Shown here piece after piece: positions 13,661 to 25,089 of a DNA stretch of 64,000 nucleotides. Both the position numbers and the translations under genes were made by a program. Position 1 is the first letter of the stretch; each line of letters begins with the position of its first letter. Where the stretch lies: contig CP075497.1 of the NCBI GenBank assembly GCA_021613535.1, positions 9,176,001-9,240,000 on the forward strand. Reading direction: 5' to 3'. The notes below the pieces were generated by a model. It was given only the letters and a program-made list of their open reading frames with translations. It ran no database searches and had not been told where the DNA came from. This DNA comes from Adineta vaga (Eukaryota > Rotifera).

Positions 13661-15690
13661 CAACGTGATCTTCATGAAACCTTATCTGAAGCATCTGATG
13701 AAACAATTAGTATTGATGAAAAATACTCATTATTCGTGGAACATCTGAAAGTACATGCAGCAAAACATTTCAAATTAAACAACAATACTAATCGAAAGAG
13801 GAAAGAATGGCTTACAGACGAAATATTACAAATCGTTGATCAGAAATCATCAGCTTTCTTAAATTAGCAAAACCATCGCGAAACCAACTTAGAAGTAAAA
13901 ACCAAAAATAGGTACAGACGTCTTAGAAAACTAGCTGAGAAGAAAATTGATGCACGTCAAATTGAATATTGAGATGAAATTTGCGAGGAGATAGAAAATT
14001 CTATTAAACTGAATGATTCAGCAATTGCTTTTTCTATCATAAGACCTTCGCGTGGTGGAAGTAAACGAGTAGAAAATATGCCAATCAAAGATAGGAACGG
14101 AAAACTACTGTTAAATTCAACTGATCGGCTAGAACGATGGCGCGAATACTTTGATGGATTATTTAACGTACTATCAACAGTTGATCAAAAACTTATTGAT
14201 GAAATTCAAATTGGTACATTATCTGAAGAAGAAGCAAAGAGGCAAAATGCTAAACCATCAATAGAAGAAGTAAGAAGAGCATTATCTCAAATGAAATCAA
14301 GAAAAGCACCAGGAAATGATGAAGTAACAGCTGATCTTTTGAAAGCTGGGAGAGAGCCAGTTATTCGTTGGCTCTATGGAATATTTGATGACATATAGAA
14401 AAATGAAGTGATGGTGCAAGATTGGAATTTAGCTATCCTTATCAGATTATACAAGAAAGGAGAAAAATAAATATGTGATAATTATAGAGGAATTTCATTG
14501 TTGAATGTAACTAGTAAAATATTTACTCGTATTCGGAACATGATGGATCATCAACTATTAGAAGCACAATCTGGTTTTCGGACACAAAGATCATCTATTG
14601 ACCAAATATACATATTAAACATTATAATGGAAAAACGCAGGGAATTTAACAAATCATCATTCATGTATTTCATTGACATTACAAAGACTGATGACTCCGT
14701 CAATCGTGATCTTTTGTGGAGAGTATGCCGTAAGTATGGTATTTCAGAAAAACTTGATAATCTATTTAAAATGTTATATAATAACTCAAAGGCAAAAGTA
14801 AGAATTGAAGGTGAATTATCAGATAGTTTCTTGATTGAAACTGGAGTTCAACAAGGTGGAATACCATCACCAATCCTGTTTAACATTTTATTTGATTTTA
14901 TCATTAGAAAAGTTAGAGAAGAGGTTGGTGTTACAGGTGTCAAATTCTCATATGGTAGCAATGATTTCTTTCATGCTAAACGGGAAAGCTATGAAAACTT
15001 TAATATTTTGACATTACTTTATGCTGATGGTCTTGTGGCTATGTGTGAAACAGCATCTGATCTAATAACATTCATTCGTGCGTTTGAAAAAGTGACTTAA
15101 GAATATGGATTGACAATGAGTGTTAAAAAAACATCTATTATGACCTTACAGAAGTTTGCGGAAGATCAAAATCGAAAGATTATAAAACAGAACGAAGTGG
15201 TCTTTACTGATATTGACATCAAAATTCGAAATCAAAAAGTAGAAACTGTTGATTCTTTTACGTACTTAGGCTGCAACATCACCAGAGATCAGAAATCAGA
15301 TAGCGAAATTAATGCAAGATTAACCTAAGCTGCCACTGCATTTAATATGTTGAGACATGTGATATGGAACCGAAAAACCGTCTCAATTAAATCAAGACTA
15401 CGAGTTTTTAGTGCTTGTGTTCTCCCGGTTTTACTCTATGGAAGCGAAACGTGGTCAATTATCGGTCAACATGAACGTAGAATTGCTACGTTTTATATGA
15501 AATGTTTACGTAGAAACAGATTGAGGTGGATCGGACATGCAAACCAGATGGTGAACAGTAATGATGAACCATCAATGGTGAAAAAGATTACATTTTCATA
15601 TTTCCCGGAAGAGAAAAGATCTCGAAACATCGGTATAAGAAAAAGACGGGAAGATAAAATTCAAACATCGCCAATTCTCTACTAAAAATA
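13660..15690 (+). pseudogene. Decayed non-LTR reverse transcriptase with C-terminal region
   Basis: A spacer region is followed by reverse transcriptase blocks: SIEEVRRALSQMKSRKAPGN (about 14260), NYRGISLLNVTSKIF (about 14480), EAQSGFRTQRSSIDQIYIL (about 14560), FIDITKTDDSVNRDLLW, VQQGGIPSPILFN (about 14850), LYADGLVAM (about 15017) and FTYLGCNITRD, then a C-terminal LLYGSETWSI block. Premature stops at 14396, 14468, 15098 and 15326 break the frame. The catalytic YADD box reads YADG (15020-15031), losing one essential aspartate. The copy is therefore inactive. Confidence 0.9.
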
Positions 15691-15711
15691 TGGAAGACTA
15701 GGCAGGAATTG

Positions 15712-15775
15712 GCGGTTATTAACACCGCAAATGAGGCATCTTTATCGCCTAAAAACAGGAAATGGTGCACCCCTA
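15712..15775 (-). repeat. Right terminal inverted repeat
   Basis: On the minus strand begins TAGGGGTGCACCATTTCC. It contains the same GATGCCTCATTTGCGGTGTT block as the left arm. The right end abuts the putative duplicated target TACGTCAT. Confidence 0.9.
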
Positions 15776-15783
15776 TACGTCAT

Positions 15784-17500
15784 ATCGATCGAAAAGTTCT
15801 CTTCTTTGGAAACTACAAGGACAATGTCTCCTTTTCTTATTTAACTAACATCTAATGAAAATAAATTTTCTTGACAGATGTCATGTTTATAGATAATCCA
15901 ATCTTTCGGCTTGTTACTTCAATTCATTATGTGCGACATGATGTTCAGAGAAAACTGACTAGGGAATATGATGATTAAAAAAAGAGAGTACATTTCATAA
16001 AGCTTTGTTTTTTATCATAAAAACTGTTGTTGATAAGATAATTAAAGGTTTTTTCTTACTGTACACTGTCTACATGAGAAAATAATTTTCTTCTTTTATC
16101 TCTATAGTAAAATATAAAACAAAAACTATTAACTATACTTAATATTCGTGTGATACCATTAAAACAAATACTTCGTTTTTCCACATTTACTTTCATTATT
16201 TCTGATCTAAGTTAATATATTACTATTCTTCCTATTTGTATACATGTAGATATTTAACCTCCCAAGAAATGATTATTACAGACGAAAAGATTAGAAAATA
16301 TCCGATTTATCATGGTCGATTAAGCATATTATAACAATTCTCTCTTATATATGAATAACAATACTTTAATAATAAATAATCGATATGGTTCATTTCACTT
16401 CTGCTTATGTATTGATAGAGATTTAACTGTAGGGCTATATGAAGGTTTTTTCTTTTCTTCTCCATTCTTATACATTATAATCGTAAAAAATACTACAAGG
16501 GAAAAGTGAATGCCATCAATATGCATATTTTAAGTAATAAAAGAATTAGTCTTTTTAACGACATAGTAAACGTCATAAATATGAGTTTTTTTTAAAGGTT
16601 TTGACGTGCATTTATTTTCAGTCTGATCGGTTAAGTATTCGTAGGAATGTTTGTTCGTTAGAGAATACTCACTAAATTATTCTAAGTTCTAATGTAAAAA
16701 GGAATAAATTCAAGTTTTACAATAAATACCGTATGACATACAATGATGTGAAAAGAACAGAATCCGATGTATTTCTCCATCAGTATACAAAAAAATCCGA
16801 GAATATTCTACACAGCTGGAAAGATTATCTTGATCAGCTTACTTTTGTCTATGATTTAATATGATCAAACAAATATTCCGTATGAATATACATCAATTTC
16901 TGACGAAAAAATCCTCTCCTTTTCATCATATTTATTAATTTTAGACAGAATGACAACTCTGGAAGTTAATACATCTGTCTGTCAGATTGAGATGTTTGCT
17001 TCGATTCACTTCAAATAATTCAATTTTTATTTCATGTAACTAATCAATGAATGGTTAGTTATAGAATGACACTATTTATTACTCTTTCTCTTGATTCAAA
17101 AAGAAAAATATCATTTCCATCTATCTATGTTCTACGTACCAATCGAAGAGTGAAGGAAAGTTAATTAGTTATACAATAAATATAACCATCTCGTAAATAA
17201 GCATTCATCTTACGTGAATGAATATCAACTGAAAATTATACTTCGATTACATTTACAGAACGAAATGTACTCGATTCTTTGATTACTTTTATTCATTCAC
17301 TGTTTGAATAGTAAGCATTATTAGCATAGATGAAGAAGAAGTAAGTTATTTTTCAATTACATTTCAATTCAAACGATCGTTGATATTTATTCTCGAATCA
17401 TATTCAGATATTCGATAATTAATTGTCAACAATTTCATCAATGATCAAAAAAGCAAAAGATCTTATGTCAAACATAAAAATAGAAGTGTTCGTTGATATT
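15784..17500. other. Intergenic, AT-rich
   Basis: About 1.7 kb with no ORF of protein-like character on either strand. It lies between the mobile element and the 3' end of the LRR/Kazal gene. Confidence 0.5.
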
Positions 17501-19520
17501 CTATTTATCAACGTCATCGTCATCATTCGTATTTGTATGACATAAACCAAAATATTCAATTTGAATAAATGTTCTCGTTTGACAACGTTCATAATGTAAT
17601 TGACAACGATTAATATATTGTCTTTTATTATCACCACAAAATAATTCAAATGGACAAGACTTCATTGTTTCATCGAGATGACAATTAATACAAACAGGAT
17701 AATGATATTTATCTTGTGTTTGAACACATGTTTCATTTACTTGACATAAATTCTTTTGACATCGACGATTCAATCGGCAAGGTCCATGATATGCCAATTG
17801 TCTTGGTTGATTTAACATTAAAGAATTTGACAAATGACAATGATTGACAAATGTTTTACCATATGTATCACAAACAGGTGAAAAACCGGTACAATTTCGT
17901 TGACGTGATATACAATGTGGTTTAGGAGTCATAATACAAATTTCATTATCAGAAAAGCAACGTGATACCAATGAACAATTGTTTACACATGGACCAAAAT
18001 AATCGATTTCAACGTTTTCAATATCGAGTTGTTTCGTACATAATTCAAATAGAATTTCACATATATTTGCGTATGTAAAACCCGTTTTTAAACATATTGG
18101 ACCAAGATAATCAGATTGAAGAATATGACATTGAATGTTCGAACAATTCGGTGCATATTGTTGAGAAATATTAAATAATTGTTCGATTAAAGATGGAAGA
18201 TTGAAACGAATTTTTGGATGATATGAACTATTTTGAATTGGATTACAATAAGATCGATTGAATAAATCAATAGGACTTCGTGTAACAACATGACGAGATT
18301 GCCAATGAGTCATCGTGGATGTTTGAATTGTTGTTCGATTCGTAACTGGTGGTGGAGATACAGCATTTGAAGCATTAGTTATTAACATTGATAAAGTTGT
18401 AGATGAAAACTACATGCGGAAAAAAAATCAAGTAGGAAAGATGCGAAGAATATATGTTACTTACTGTACTATTAATTTCTCGTTTTAATCGTGTTTGAAT
18501 AGTCGTTGTATATTTTGATTTCATAAATTGTTGATGTGATCGTTTTGTTGAAGGATATTGTATAAATTGATTCGTTTTATTATCAAATCTATTTGTCCAT
18601 GATTGAAAAAGACTTTGTCGTCCATAAAATGCTTTACAGTAATGTTCAGTTATTCCATCTTCCATTTGACATAATTGATTCGTACGTATTCGATTGATCA
18701 TTAATGGTAATGAACATGAACCACAGAGTGGAGCATCTTGCCATTGAAGAAATTTTCCTTCACGATTCCAGTCCATACAACCAGAATTTGGACTAATATG
18801 AAAAAGAACATATTTATCATCGCGTGTCGCATATTTTAACCATTCATATTCACATCGATGACAATCATCATTAACTTTTAATAGAAAATCTTGTAAATAA
18901 GAAAATGAACGCATATAAGAATAATTCAATGGTTGATAAAAGGATGAAAAATTCAAACGTAATATATGTAAATTAGGAAGTTTGTCTAAGAGAATATTTT
19001 CATTTCCTAAATCCGTATGATCAAGAATAAGAACATGAAGACGTTTCATAATTGAACATGATGAATTATTGAAAAATTTGTCCAAACGTGGAGAAAAATG
19101 TGTTAGATGAAGATATAATAAATGATCGGATAGAATATTCAATGGACATGATATTTTCGTTAAAATTGTCGTTCGATGAAAGATTAAAAATTCAAATTTA
19201 CGAAAGATTTTCGCATAAGATTTAAGATTGAAATTTTTTATAGTTGAATCTGTTATTTCAAGTGCTGAAATATCATTTGAATATTTAAGTAAATATGGAT
19301 AAATTGTTGAAAGATTTTCTACATAACGACATGTAATCATTCGATAAAATTTCAATGTAAACTGTTTTCCACCTAGACGAATACTACATTCTGTTGAAGA
19401 TCCAAACATTGTTCGATTAACTAATCGTGTTGAGCGAGTTTCTGTATGATAAAAGATCGAATTTGAATCAATAAATGGCAAGAAGAAATTGATCAATAGA
19501 AATAATAAACAAACATTCAT
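17501..19520 (-). CDS. Secreted protein with leucine-rich and Kazal/follistatin-like cysteine-rich regions
   Basis: Two exons (18465-19520 and 17501-18409) joined in frame across a 55 nt intron encode about 654 residues. Residues 1-20 are a signal peptide (CLLFLLINFFLPFI). Residues about 80-220 contain irregular leucine-rich segments (MKRLHVLILDHTDLG, LPNLHILRLNFSSF) closed by a cysteine cluster like an LRR C-terminal cap. A Ser/Thr/Arg-rich linker leads to three Kazal-like modules, best seen in CTGFSPVCDTYGKTFVNHC, in CHILQSDYLGPICLKTGFTY and in the C-terminal segment ending YFGLC. An Asp run and a Lys end the chain, with no membrane segment. Many N-glycosylation sites (NRT, NSS, NCT) fit secretion. 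Ligand and function are unknown; the combination may be lineage-specific. It lies 200 bp downstream of the ephrin gene on the same strand. Confidence 0.75.
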
Positions 19521-19721
19521 GATGAAAATATTTATGAATGAATAGATGAATCAAAACAAACGATAAATCAATCGACATTTGTTTCTTCGCTTGCTGTTCT
19601 TCTCAACAGTTGTCTATAGTACAAAATATTTCAACAGATCATATTACTCAAGTCTTGAAAGGAAAAGAAATTACGAAACATCCTCACACGTTCGAGAAAA
19701 GAAAAAGAGGCAGACAATTAA

Positions 19722-20390
19722 TTAAATTTTCGATTTCGTCAATAAACAAAGTACAAGTAAGAGATAAAACAAAGGAGAATTTCGACTAGCAAAAGAAAAT
19801 GGACGTTTTGTAGAACTGATCAATGTAAAATTTGATCGTTTAGCAAGAATTAATTTCGATGATTTTCTTCGTTGATCATACGCATGTCGAGAATATTTTT
19901 GTACATGTAAAGTTAGCTTCATATTTTGTGTATAACACAATCCATCGAAACGTTGATCTAAACCATCGAATTGGCCAGATGATGTTGAAATAAAATAATA
20001 ATAATGTCCATCTTGAAATTCAGGTAGATGCGGATAAGGTAAATAATTCGATACGGATAATGTATAGATCAATCGTTGTGTATCAAATGGTTTATTACAT
20101 TTAATTAATGGAATATAATTTGTTGTATTACAATGATAATAATCATTTTCATTAACAAGATAAAGTGTATTATATTCAATATGAGAATTCAATTGTTCAT
20201 CATCATAGAAAGGACAAATAAAATCAAGTAAATCTCCGAGATAGACGGTTAGATATTCTGATGAATGAAAAAGTCTATTGGAAGAATTCCAATAGATTTG
20301 TAAGTGTTGTCGATGATGACGATGATTTGAAAAACAGATAATTGACATTGAATAAAGAATCAATGTAATAAATATAGATATTAATGACAT
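19722..20390 (-). CDS. Ephrin, GPI-anchored type
   Basis: Single-exon ORF from ATG 20390, about 222 residues. A signal peptide (LISIFITLILYSMSIICF) precedes the ephrin receptor-binding domain, recognised from VYLGDLLDFICPFYD, NTLYLVNENDYYHC, LIKCNKPF, LPEFQDGHYYYFISTSSG and DGLCYTQNMKLTLHV. Four cysteines (in FICP, YYHC, LIKC and DGLC) match the two conserved ephrin disulfides. The C-terminus is a hydrophobic tail (PLFYLLLVLCLL) ending in a few polar residues, as in a GPI-attachment signal, so this is like ephrin-A in anchoring. It would be the ligand for Eph receptor tyrosine kinases in contact-dependent guidance. A 3' splice-site-like tract ends at 20424, 33 nt before the start. Confidence 0.9.
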   Translation of the reverse strand: MSLISIFITLILYSMSIICFSNHRHHRQHLQIYWNSSNRLFHSSEYLTVYLGDLLDFICPFYDDEQLNSHIEYNTLYLVNENDYYHCNTTNYIPLIKCNKPFDTQRLIYTLSVSNYLPYPHLPEFQDGHYYYFISTSSGQFDGLDQRFDGLCYTQNMKLTLHVQKYSRHAYDQRRKSSKLILAKRSNFTLISSTKRPFSFASRNSPLFYLLLVLCLLTKSKI

Positions 20391-21453
20391 GTGAAATAAT
20401 GAGACATCGATTAATGTCAATATCTGAAGAAGTAAAAGAAAAAAAAATGATGTTGATTGAGATGTAAGTCATATTTACATATGCACGAGTTAGGAATTAT
20501 ATAATCATGACAAAAAAAAACTCGAAAGAGAAATTCTAACGTTTATCATAGAATAAACATTATAGTACATGTTTGATAGACTTGCATTCTTCTTGCATGC
20601 TTAGTTGATCGAAGTATGTATATGTATATATGTGATCATTCGTTAACTCAAGGACATGTCTTATTCAGTGATTTCATCATAGAATAGATAGATTACCGTG
20701 AATGAATAAGTGCTTTTGTATTTTTATTAATCTGAAATAAGAAGATGAAATTAATGTTAAATCTAATTCGAATATGATATTGAAGTGAACAATATATATA
20801 TATATATACATATGAAGGTTATAACGACTGAACGAATTTTCAAGTCTTCATTCGATGAAAGATTCATTTTCTTTTTATTCTGGCATCTACCTGTGATATT
20901 ACATTCATATGCTTTGTCAATGACACGTAAAGCATGTTTAACTTTAATTTCATTAAAAAACTTTCTGTTTTCTTTCTCTCTCTGTTCGACAATCTTTCAT
21001 TTTAATTCAGATTTTAAATAATAAAGCATTTAAAATAAATGTCATACATTACCTTTCATCTCAAGTTCCACTAATATTCGATGAAGAAAAAGAAGAGGAA
21101 AAAAATAAGGTGTCACCCTAGATTTCTTCTCCAGTTCAATTATCATCAAGAGACAAGTGAGAGGCAAAGAAACAAAAAATTGAAAGATTCTCTACTTAAA
21201 TAGTAAAGTGAAGAAACAAAAAGCAACTTTTATGTGTTCATTCATTCACCATGATGTTTGGTCGTTTTATATTCCATCTTTCATCAGTATTCACATTATT
21301 GAATGGATTCACGCATCATCTCTTTATTTATGTAATCTTTCTATTATTATGTCAGTTCATTTATTTTAGATTTTATAAGTAAATTTTGTCATATATTGTT
21401 TCAAATAGAAGAAAATGTACTTGAAAAGGAAGAGAAATACATTATCGTTCTTA
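20391..21453. other. Intergenic upstream of ephrin
   Basis: About 1 kb, AT-rich with short TA-dinucleotide runs (near 20790-20805). No gene recognised. Confidence 0.5.
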
Positions 21454-21604
21454 TGGGTGGGGCAAAAGTTTTGCATTGATTTTGTTTTTGATGCCGTATT
21501 GTCATTGAATGTCATAGAGATTTAATTCATTTTTTGTTAGAAAAAGTGAAGTGTTCAGTACAAAAGTATATAGAAGATTTATACTAGAAATGTTTTCATA
21601 GAGT
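21454..21604 (+). repeat. MITE left arm
   Basis: Inverted partner of 21969-22119. Outer end reads GGGTGGGGCAAAAGTTTTGC. Confidence 0.85.
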
Positions 21605-21968
21605 AAGAGAAATTTTAGACTACAAGACATCAAAAACCTCTTCCGCAATGTTTCTGAGAGTAGAAGAACTTTTATAGAATGAGACAGGTTATCTTTTTTA
21701 TTCTTTGGATTCGAGTTTTATAAATAAAAGAGAGAGTACTACTAATACGCAAAGCAAGAACTTTCCCCGCATGATTTAGAAGACTTGAGATCCTTATATT
21801 ATTGTTAAGCCAGAATCACGAATATTTATATCATTCGAAAGCTTTTTTTCCAAAGAACATATTTTTTAACTATAATACTCAAAAGCATCAAACATAAATA
21901 ATAAAAAGCTTAAGAAATGTTTTTTTGAATACAAAAATTTGCACTAAAGTTGTAGAAGAGGTTTCTTT

Positions 21969-22119
21969 CACTCTATGAAAACACTTCTAGTATAAATCTT
22001 CTATATATTTTTGTACTGGACACTTCGCTCTTTCTAACAAAGAACGAATTAAATCTCTATGACACCCTATGACAGCACGGCATCGAAAATAAAATTAATA
22101 AAAAACTTTTGCCCCATCC
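21969..22119 (-). repeat. MITE right arm
   Basis: Inverted partner of 21454-21604. Outer end on the minus strand reads CGGATGGGGCAAAAGTTTTT. An ATG within this arm (22059) is in frame with the downstream gene. Confidence 0.85.
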
Positions 22120-22214
22120 GTTACATTAAAAAGACAGTTCATGTTTTCTTTTTAACTAGCACAAGATTCATAGCATCATTTTTTTATAGATCTTATTTTT
22201 GTGCAAACATATTA

Positions 22215-23135
22215 ATGAATACATTCGGTAATCAAGCGGGTAAATTAACAGATCGATTGAATCGACGACGGCAAATACGTTATAAAAATAGCTTAGATAA
22301 AAATTCTATTGATAGATTGGATAGGATATCACTCAAAGATAGTCCAACAACAACACGGTCACTTGATCGAATATCATTAGATTTATCAGCTTCATCAGCG
22401 AGTTTTAAAAGTCCCGAATTAAAATCTACCGACAACTTCGATACAAAACAAAATAATGCATTTACTGATTCTAAATATTTGTTAGAACAATCCATAAAAA
22501 GTCAATCTTTAGAGCCAATCAATGAAAGAGAAATATTAGCTGAATCGTTATCGACGCCAAAACAACAAACACTTTCAACTGAAAAAATCGTTCCAACAAT
22601 GATTTCTCCTAAAACAATTGAACAAGATTCAGTTTCAGGCAATTTACCTCCGGTGATTCCTCCTCGAACAATAAAACAATATCATCCAATTGAATCCGAA
22701 ATCGATACACATTCCCATTCTTATCCCATTGAAGTACCTTCTTCGCCCAGATTGCCTCCCATCATCACTCCTCGAACTAGTCACAAACCAAATTCATTTG
22801 AAACAACCACTCATGAACCTTCGATTGTAAATCGTATCCATGATCTTTCTCAAACTTCTTTAGATTATCCATCGAGTGATCCACAAACTGCAACTTATGA
22901 TCAACAAAAACATTTCAATTTTCCTCTGAGTTATTATACACCGATGGCACGTTCAACATCCGAACAAATCGTATCCATGAGTGAAGATCGAAGCAGATCA
23001 ATTACCGCACGATTTACCAAACAAAATTTTCATCCACTTTCCTATATATTTAGTAAACGTATGATTGATACTGGATTTACAAGTGCATCATCCCTTTATT
23101 CCGAACAATCACAACACAAAACTGTTTGGGATTGA
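22215..23135 (+). CDS. Unknown Ser/Thr/Pro-rich, probably disordered protein
   Basis: Open frame of 306 residues from ATG 22215. I do not recognise it. The N-terminus is basic (TDRLNRRRQIRYKN). Two related motifs RLDRISLKDS and SLDRISLDLS stand close together (about residues 33-58), and two proline-rich repeats, NLPPVIPPRTIKQ and RLPPIITPRTSHK, lie about 45 residues apart and could bind SH3-type domains. There is no signal peptide, membrane segment or folded domain. The frame stays open for 52 codons upstream to ATG 22059 inside the MITE arm, but a Y-rich tract with AG at 22188-22189 suggests splicing just before ATG 22215, which I prefer as start. Confidence 0.6.
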   Translation: MNTFGNQAGKLTDRLNRRRQIRYKNSLDKNSIDRLDRISLKDSPTTTRSLDRISLDLSASSASFKSPELKSTDNFDTKQNNAFTDSKYLLEQSIKSQSLEPINEREILAESLSTPKQQTLSTEKIVPTMISPKTIEQDSVSGNLPPVIPPRTIKQYHPIESEIDTHSHSYPIEVPSSPRLPPIITPRTSHKPNSFETTTHEPSIVNRIHDLSQTSLDYPSSDPQTATYDQQKHFNFPLSYYTPMARSTSEQIVSMSEDRSRSITARFTKQNFHPLSYIFSKRMIDTGFTSASSLYSEQSQHKTVWD

Positions 23136-23384
23136 ACAAAACGAAGTTCTGCCTTTTTTTCACATTGAACACATTCATTCCTAACAATCCATAAAAAATG
23201 TATATATTATTAAATTTGAAAGCAAATAAAAAATATTTACTTCATTTTCTTTACTATTCTAAAAGATCAATAAATAAATATATAGATTGAACAATTTTCT
23301 CAAACAATATTTACTTTCAATTCAGATGAATGACTTCTAACAAATATTTGATTTTAAAGTCAAACATTTTTACCAACAGAAAAC

Positions 23385-24973
23385 TTACTCCATATCTGCG
23401 GTCATTATACTTGCTTTATCACTCGAATTTTCACTAGTTTTTCGAACTAGATCAAGTGGATTAATGTGATGATTATAGACTTTTGGTTTATCATAAACAA
23501 TCATTCCATTCGAAGCAGTATCTACTCAATAAATTAGTTACGTATGAAAAGTTAATCTTCAATGTTCGATACCTTGAACAATCAGATGAACTGTATATTT
23601 AGCCATTCCTAATTGATTCGCTGATGTACAAATAACATTGTCATAATTTTTATAAGTTACATGTAACCAACAACATCGTTTTGAACACCAAACAAACGTT
23701 GTTTGTTTTGATTGAATACTCATCGACCATGAATATATTGGATAGGGTACACCATCCAAATGACAACAAATTAAATATTTAGAATTGAAATCAACATGAT
23801 ATGAATGTTCATAGATACCATCAGGAGATTTTGGAGGATCTAAAACGAACTTAATTATCTGCATATTTTTACAAAGAACATTGATAAATCGTACGAAGAA
23901 TTGTCAGTATAATTCTTTTATAGATTATCTCTTCTGTTTGACAAATATACATGCCAGAATCATTGATATCAACTGAAACTATTTTCATATCTTTCTCATA
24001 TATAGTTGGTACAGTTTTCATTAAATAATAATTATACGACAGATATGACCATTTCACAGGTAATGTTATATTTGACGGACAATGAAAATAGGCCGAATCT
24101 CCTATAAGACAAGACTTCAAAATTGAGAGATCAATGTTTGAAATACCTTCAAAAGCAATTTGATAAACATCTCGTTCATTACTATTCATTTCTAAATAAT
24201 TATTTTTCTTCAAATCTTTATCCAATAATAATGGACTATCCAAATCTACGATACTTCATTTTAATAACAAAATGACAAAAATTCAAGTAATGGAAATACT
24301 TTTTCTAAGTAATGTTTTTACTCGTATACCAACACATGTTGTATCAAGGTATAATTTACAATACAAATGTGTTGTACTTCGAATATGTTTTATAAGTAAT
24401 GCACTACGATTATAACGAACTGTTTGTTCAGTATCAATTAATTCAATAAATTCTTCATTAAATCCATAATTAAAATAAACAGGTCGACAAATAGTTAATA
24501 AATCCTCATGAAATACTGTTAATTCTGTCCAATTACGATCAATAGAACGTGCACCTATAATTTAAAAATAAACAAAATGTACATATGCATTGTTCGTTCT
24601 ATAAAATACCATTGGAGAAAATAAAAATACTACGTAATTTGGATGTAGTATTGTTCATATGACATTGATAGAAACCATCACGATTCTTATCAAATTCATT
24701 CAAACGAATTAATTTATCGTCAATAATTTCAATTTTACCATTAATTAGATACACTTTCCAATACACTACGTCATTCTTTGAATTACATTCTAATAAATAT
24801 GATTTGTCTAATGATATATACATGGAGGATGGAAATTCGGCTCCATTAAGTAATAAATCATCATCTATTGATATGAACGATGGTTATTAATCGATTCTTT
24901 GTAATCTTAACTCACTTTCTATAGCAAGAATTGTTAGAATTAATTGACATAGATAAGCAAAGATGATTGTCAT
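23385..24973 (-). CDS. Secreted protein with immunoglobulin-like domains
   Basis: About six exons read leftward from ATG 24973. The first encodes a signal peptide (IIFAYLCQLILTILA). Later exons show Ig-like hallmarks: LLECNSKNDVVYWKVYL with DGFYQCHMNN (24600-24810); a SAYFHCPSNITLPVKWSYL ... INDSGMYICQTEE pair (23950-24110); and YLICCHLDGVPYPIYSWSM ... VICTSANQLG (23590-23800). The Cys-Trp-(D/N)xGxYxC patterns support two or three Ig folds. The C-terminal exon (23385-23524) is short and polar with no membrane helix, so the product seems secreted. Exon junctions near 24250-24600 are uncertain. It starts 117 bp after the stop of the TMEM45-like gene on the same strand. Function unknown. Confidence 0.7.
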
Positions 24974-25089
24974 TTTGAATAAAAAAAAATTTTTAAGCGC
25001 AAAATCGCTGATTATATTTATTTAAAAGAAAAAAAAGTGATATATCTGTGATAAAAGTCTTTATTCTTGATAGGTTCCTGAATATTAAA

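Larger units (their letters stand above)
12562..15775 (+). mobile_element. Composite element: dead non-LTR retrotransposon between hAT-like terminal inverted repeats
   Basis: The two ends (12562-12625 and 15712-15775) are inverted copies. A 60 bp core matches at 56 positions, and both begin TAGGG(A/G)TGCACC, a form typical of hAT-superfamily DNA transposons. The flanks TACGCAT (12555-12561) and TACGTCAT (15776-15783) look like an 8 bp target-site duplication with one base lost on the left. Between the repeats lies no transposase but, in sense orientation, the decayed APE-type endonuclease and reverse transcriptase of a LINE-like element. This could be a LINE that jumped into a non-autonomous hAT element, or a non-autonomous element that carried a LINE as cargo. 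Confidence 0.8.
21454..22119. mobile_element. MITE-like element with ~150 bp terminal inverted repeats
   Basis: The segment 21454-21604 reappears inverted at 21969-22119. Shared blocks include TGGGGCAAAAGTTTT, GATGCCGT, TGTCATAGAGATTTAATTC, TATATAGAAGATTTATACTA and GTTTTCATAGAGT. The arms differ at scattered positions (about 15 percent by eye) and the left arm has an extra block near 21605-21632. The ~360 bp core encodes nothing recognisable, so this is a non-autonomous DNA transposon. Long arms and a GGGGCAAAAG terminus recall Tc1/mariner-like elements, but the target duplication is ambiguous. Confidence 0.85.

Noticed and set aside
20790-20810. TA-dinucleotide runs (also near 44580 and 45965) as possible origins or elements
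   Set aside because: Simple-sequence slippage explains them; no flanking repeats or genes.
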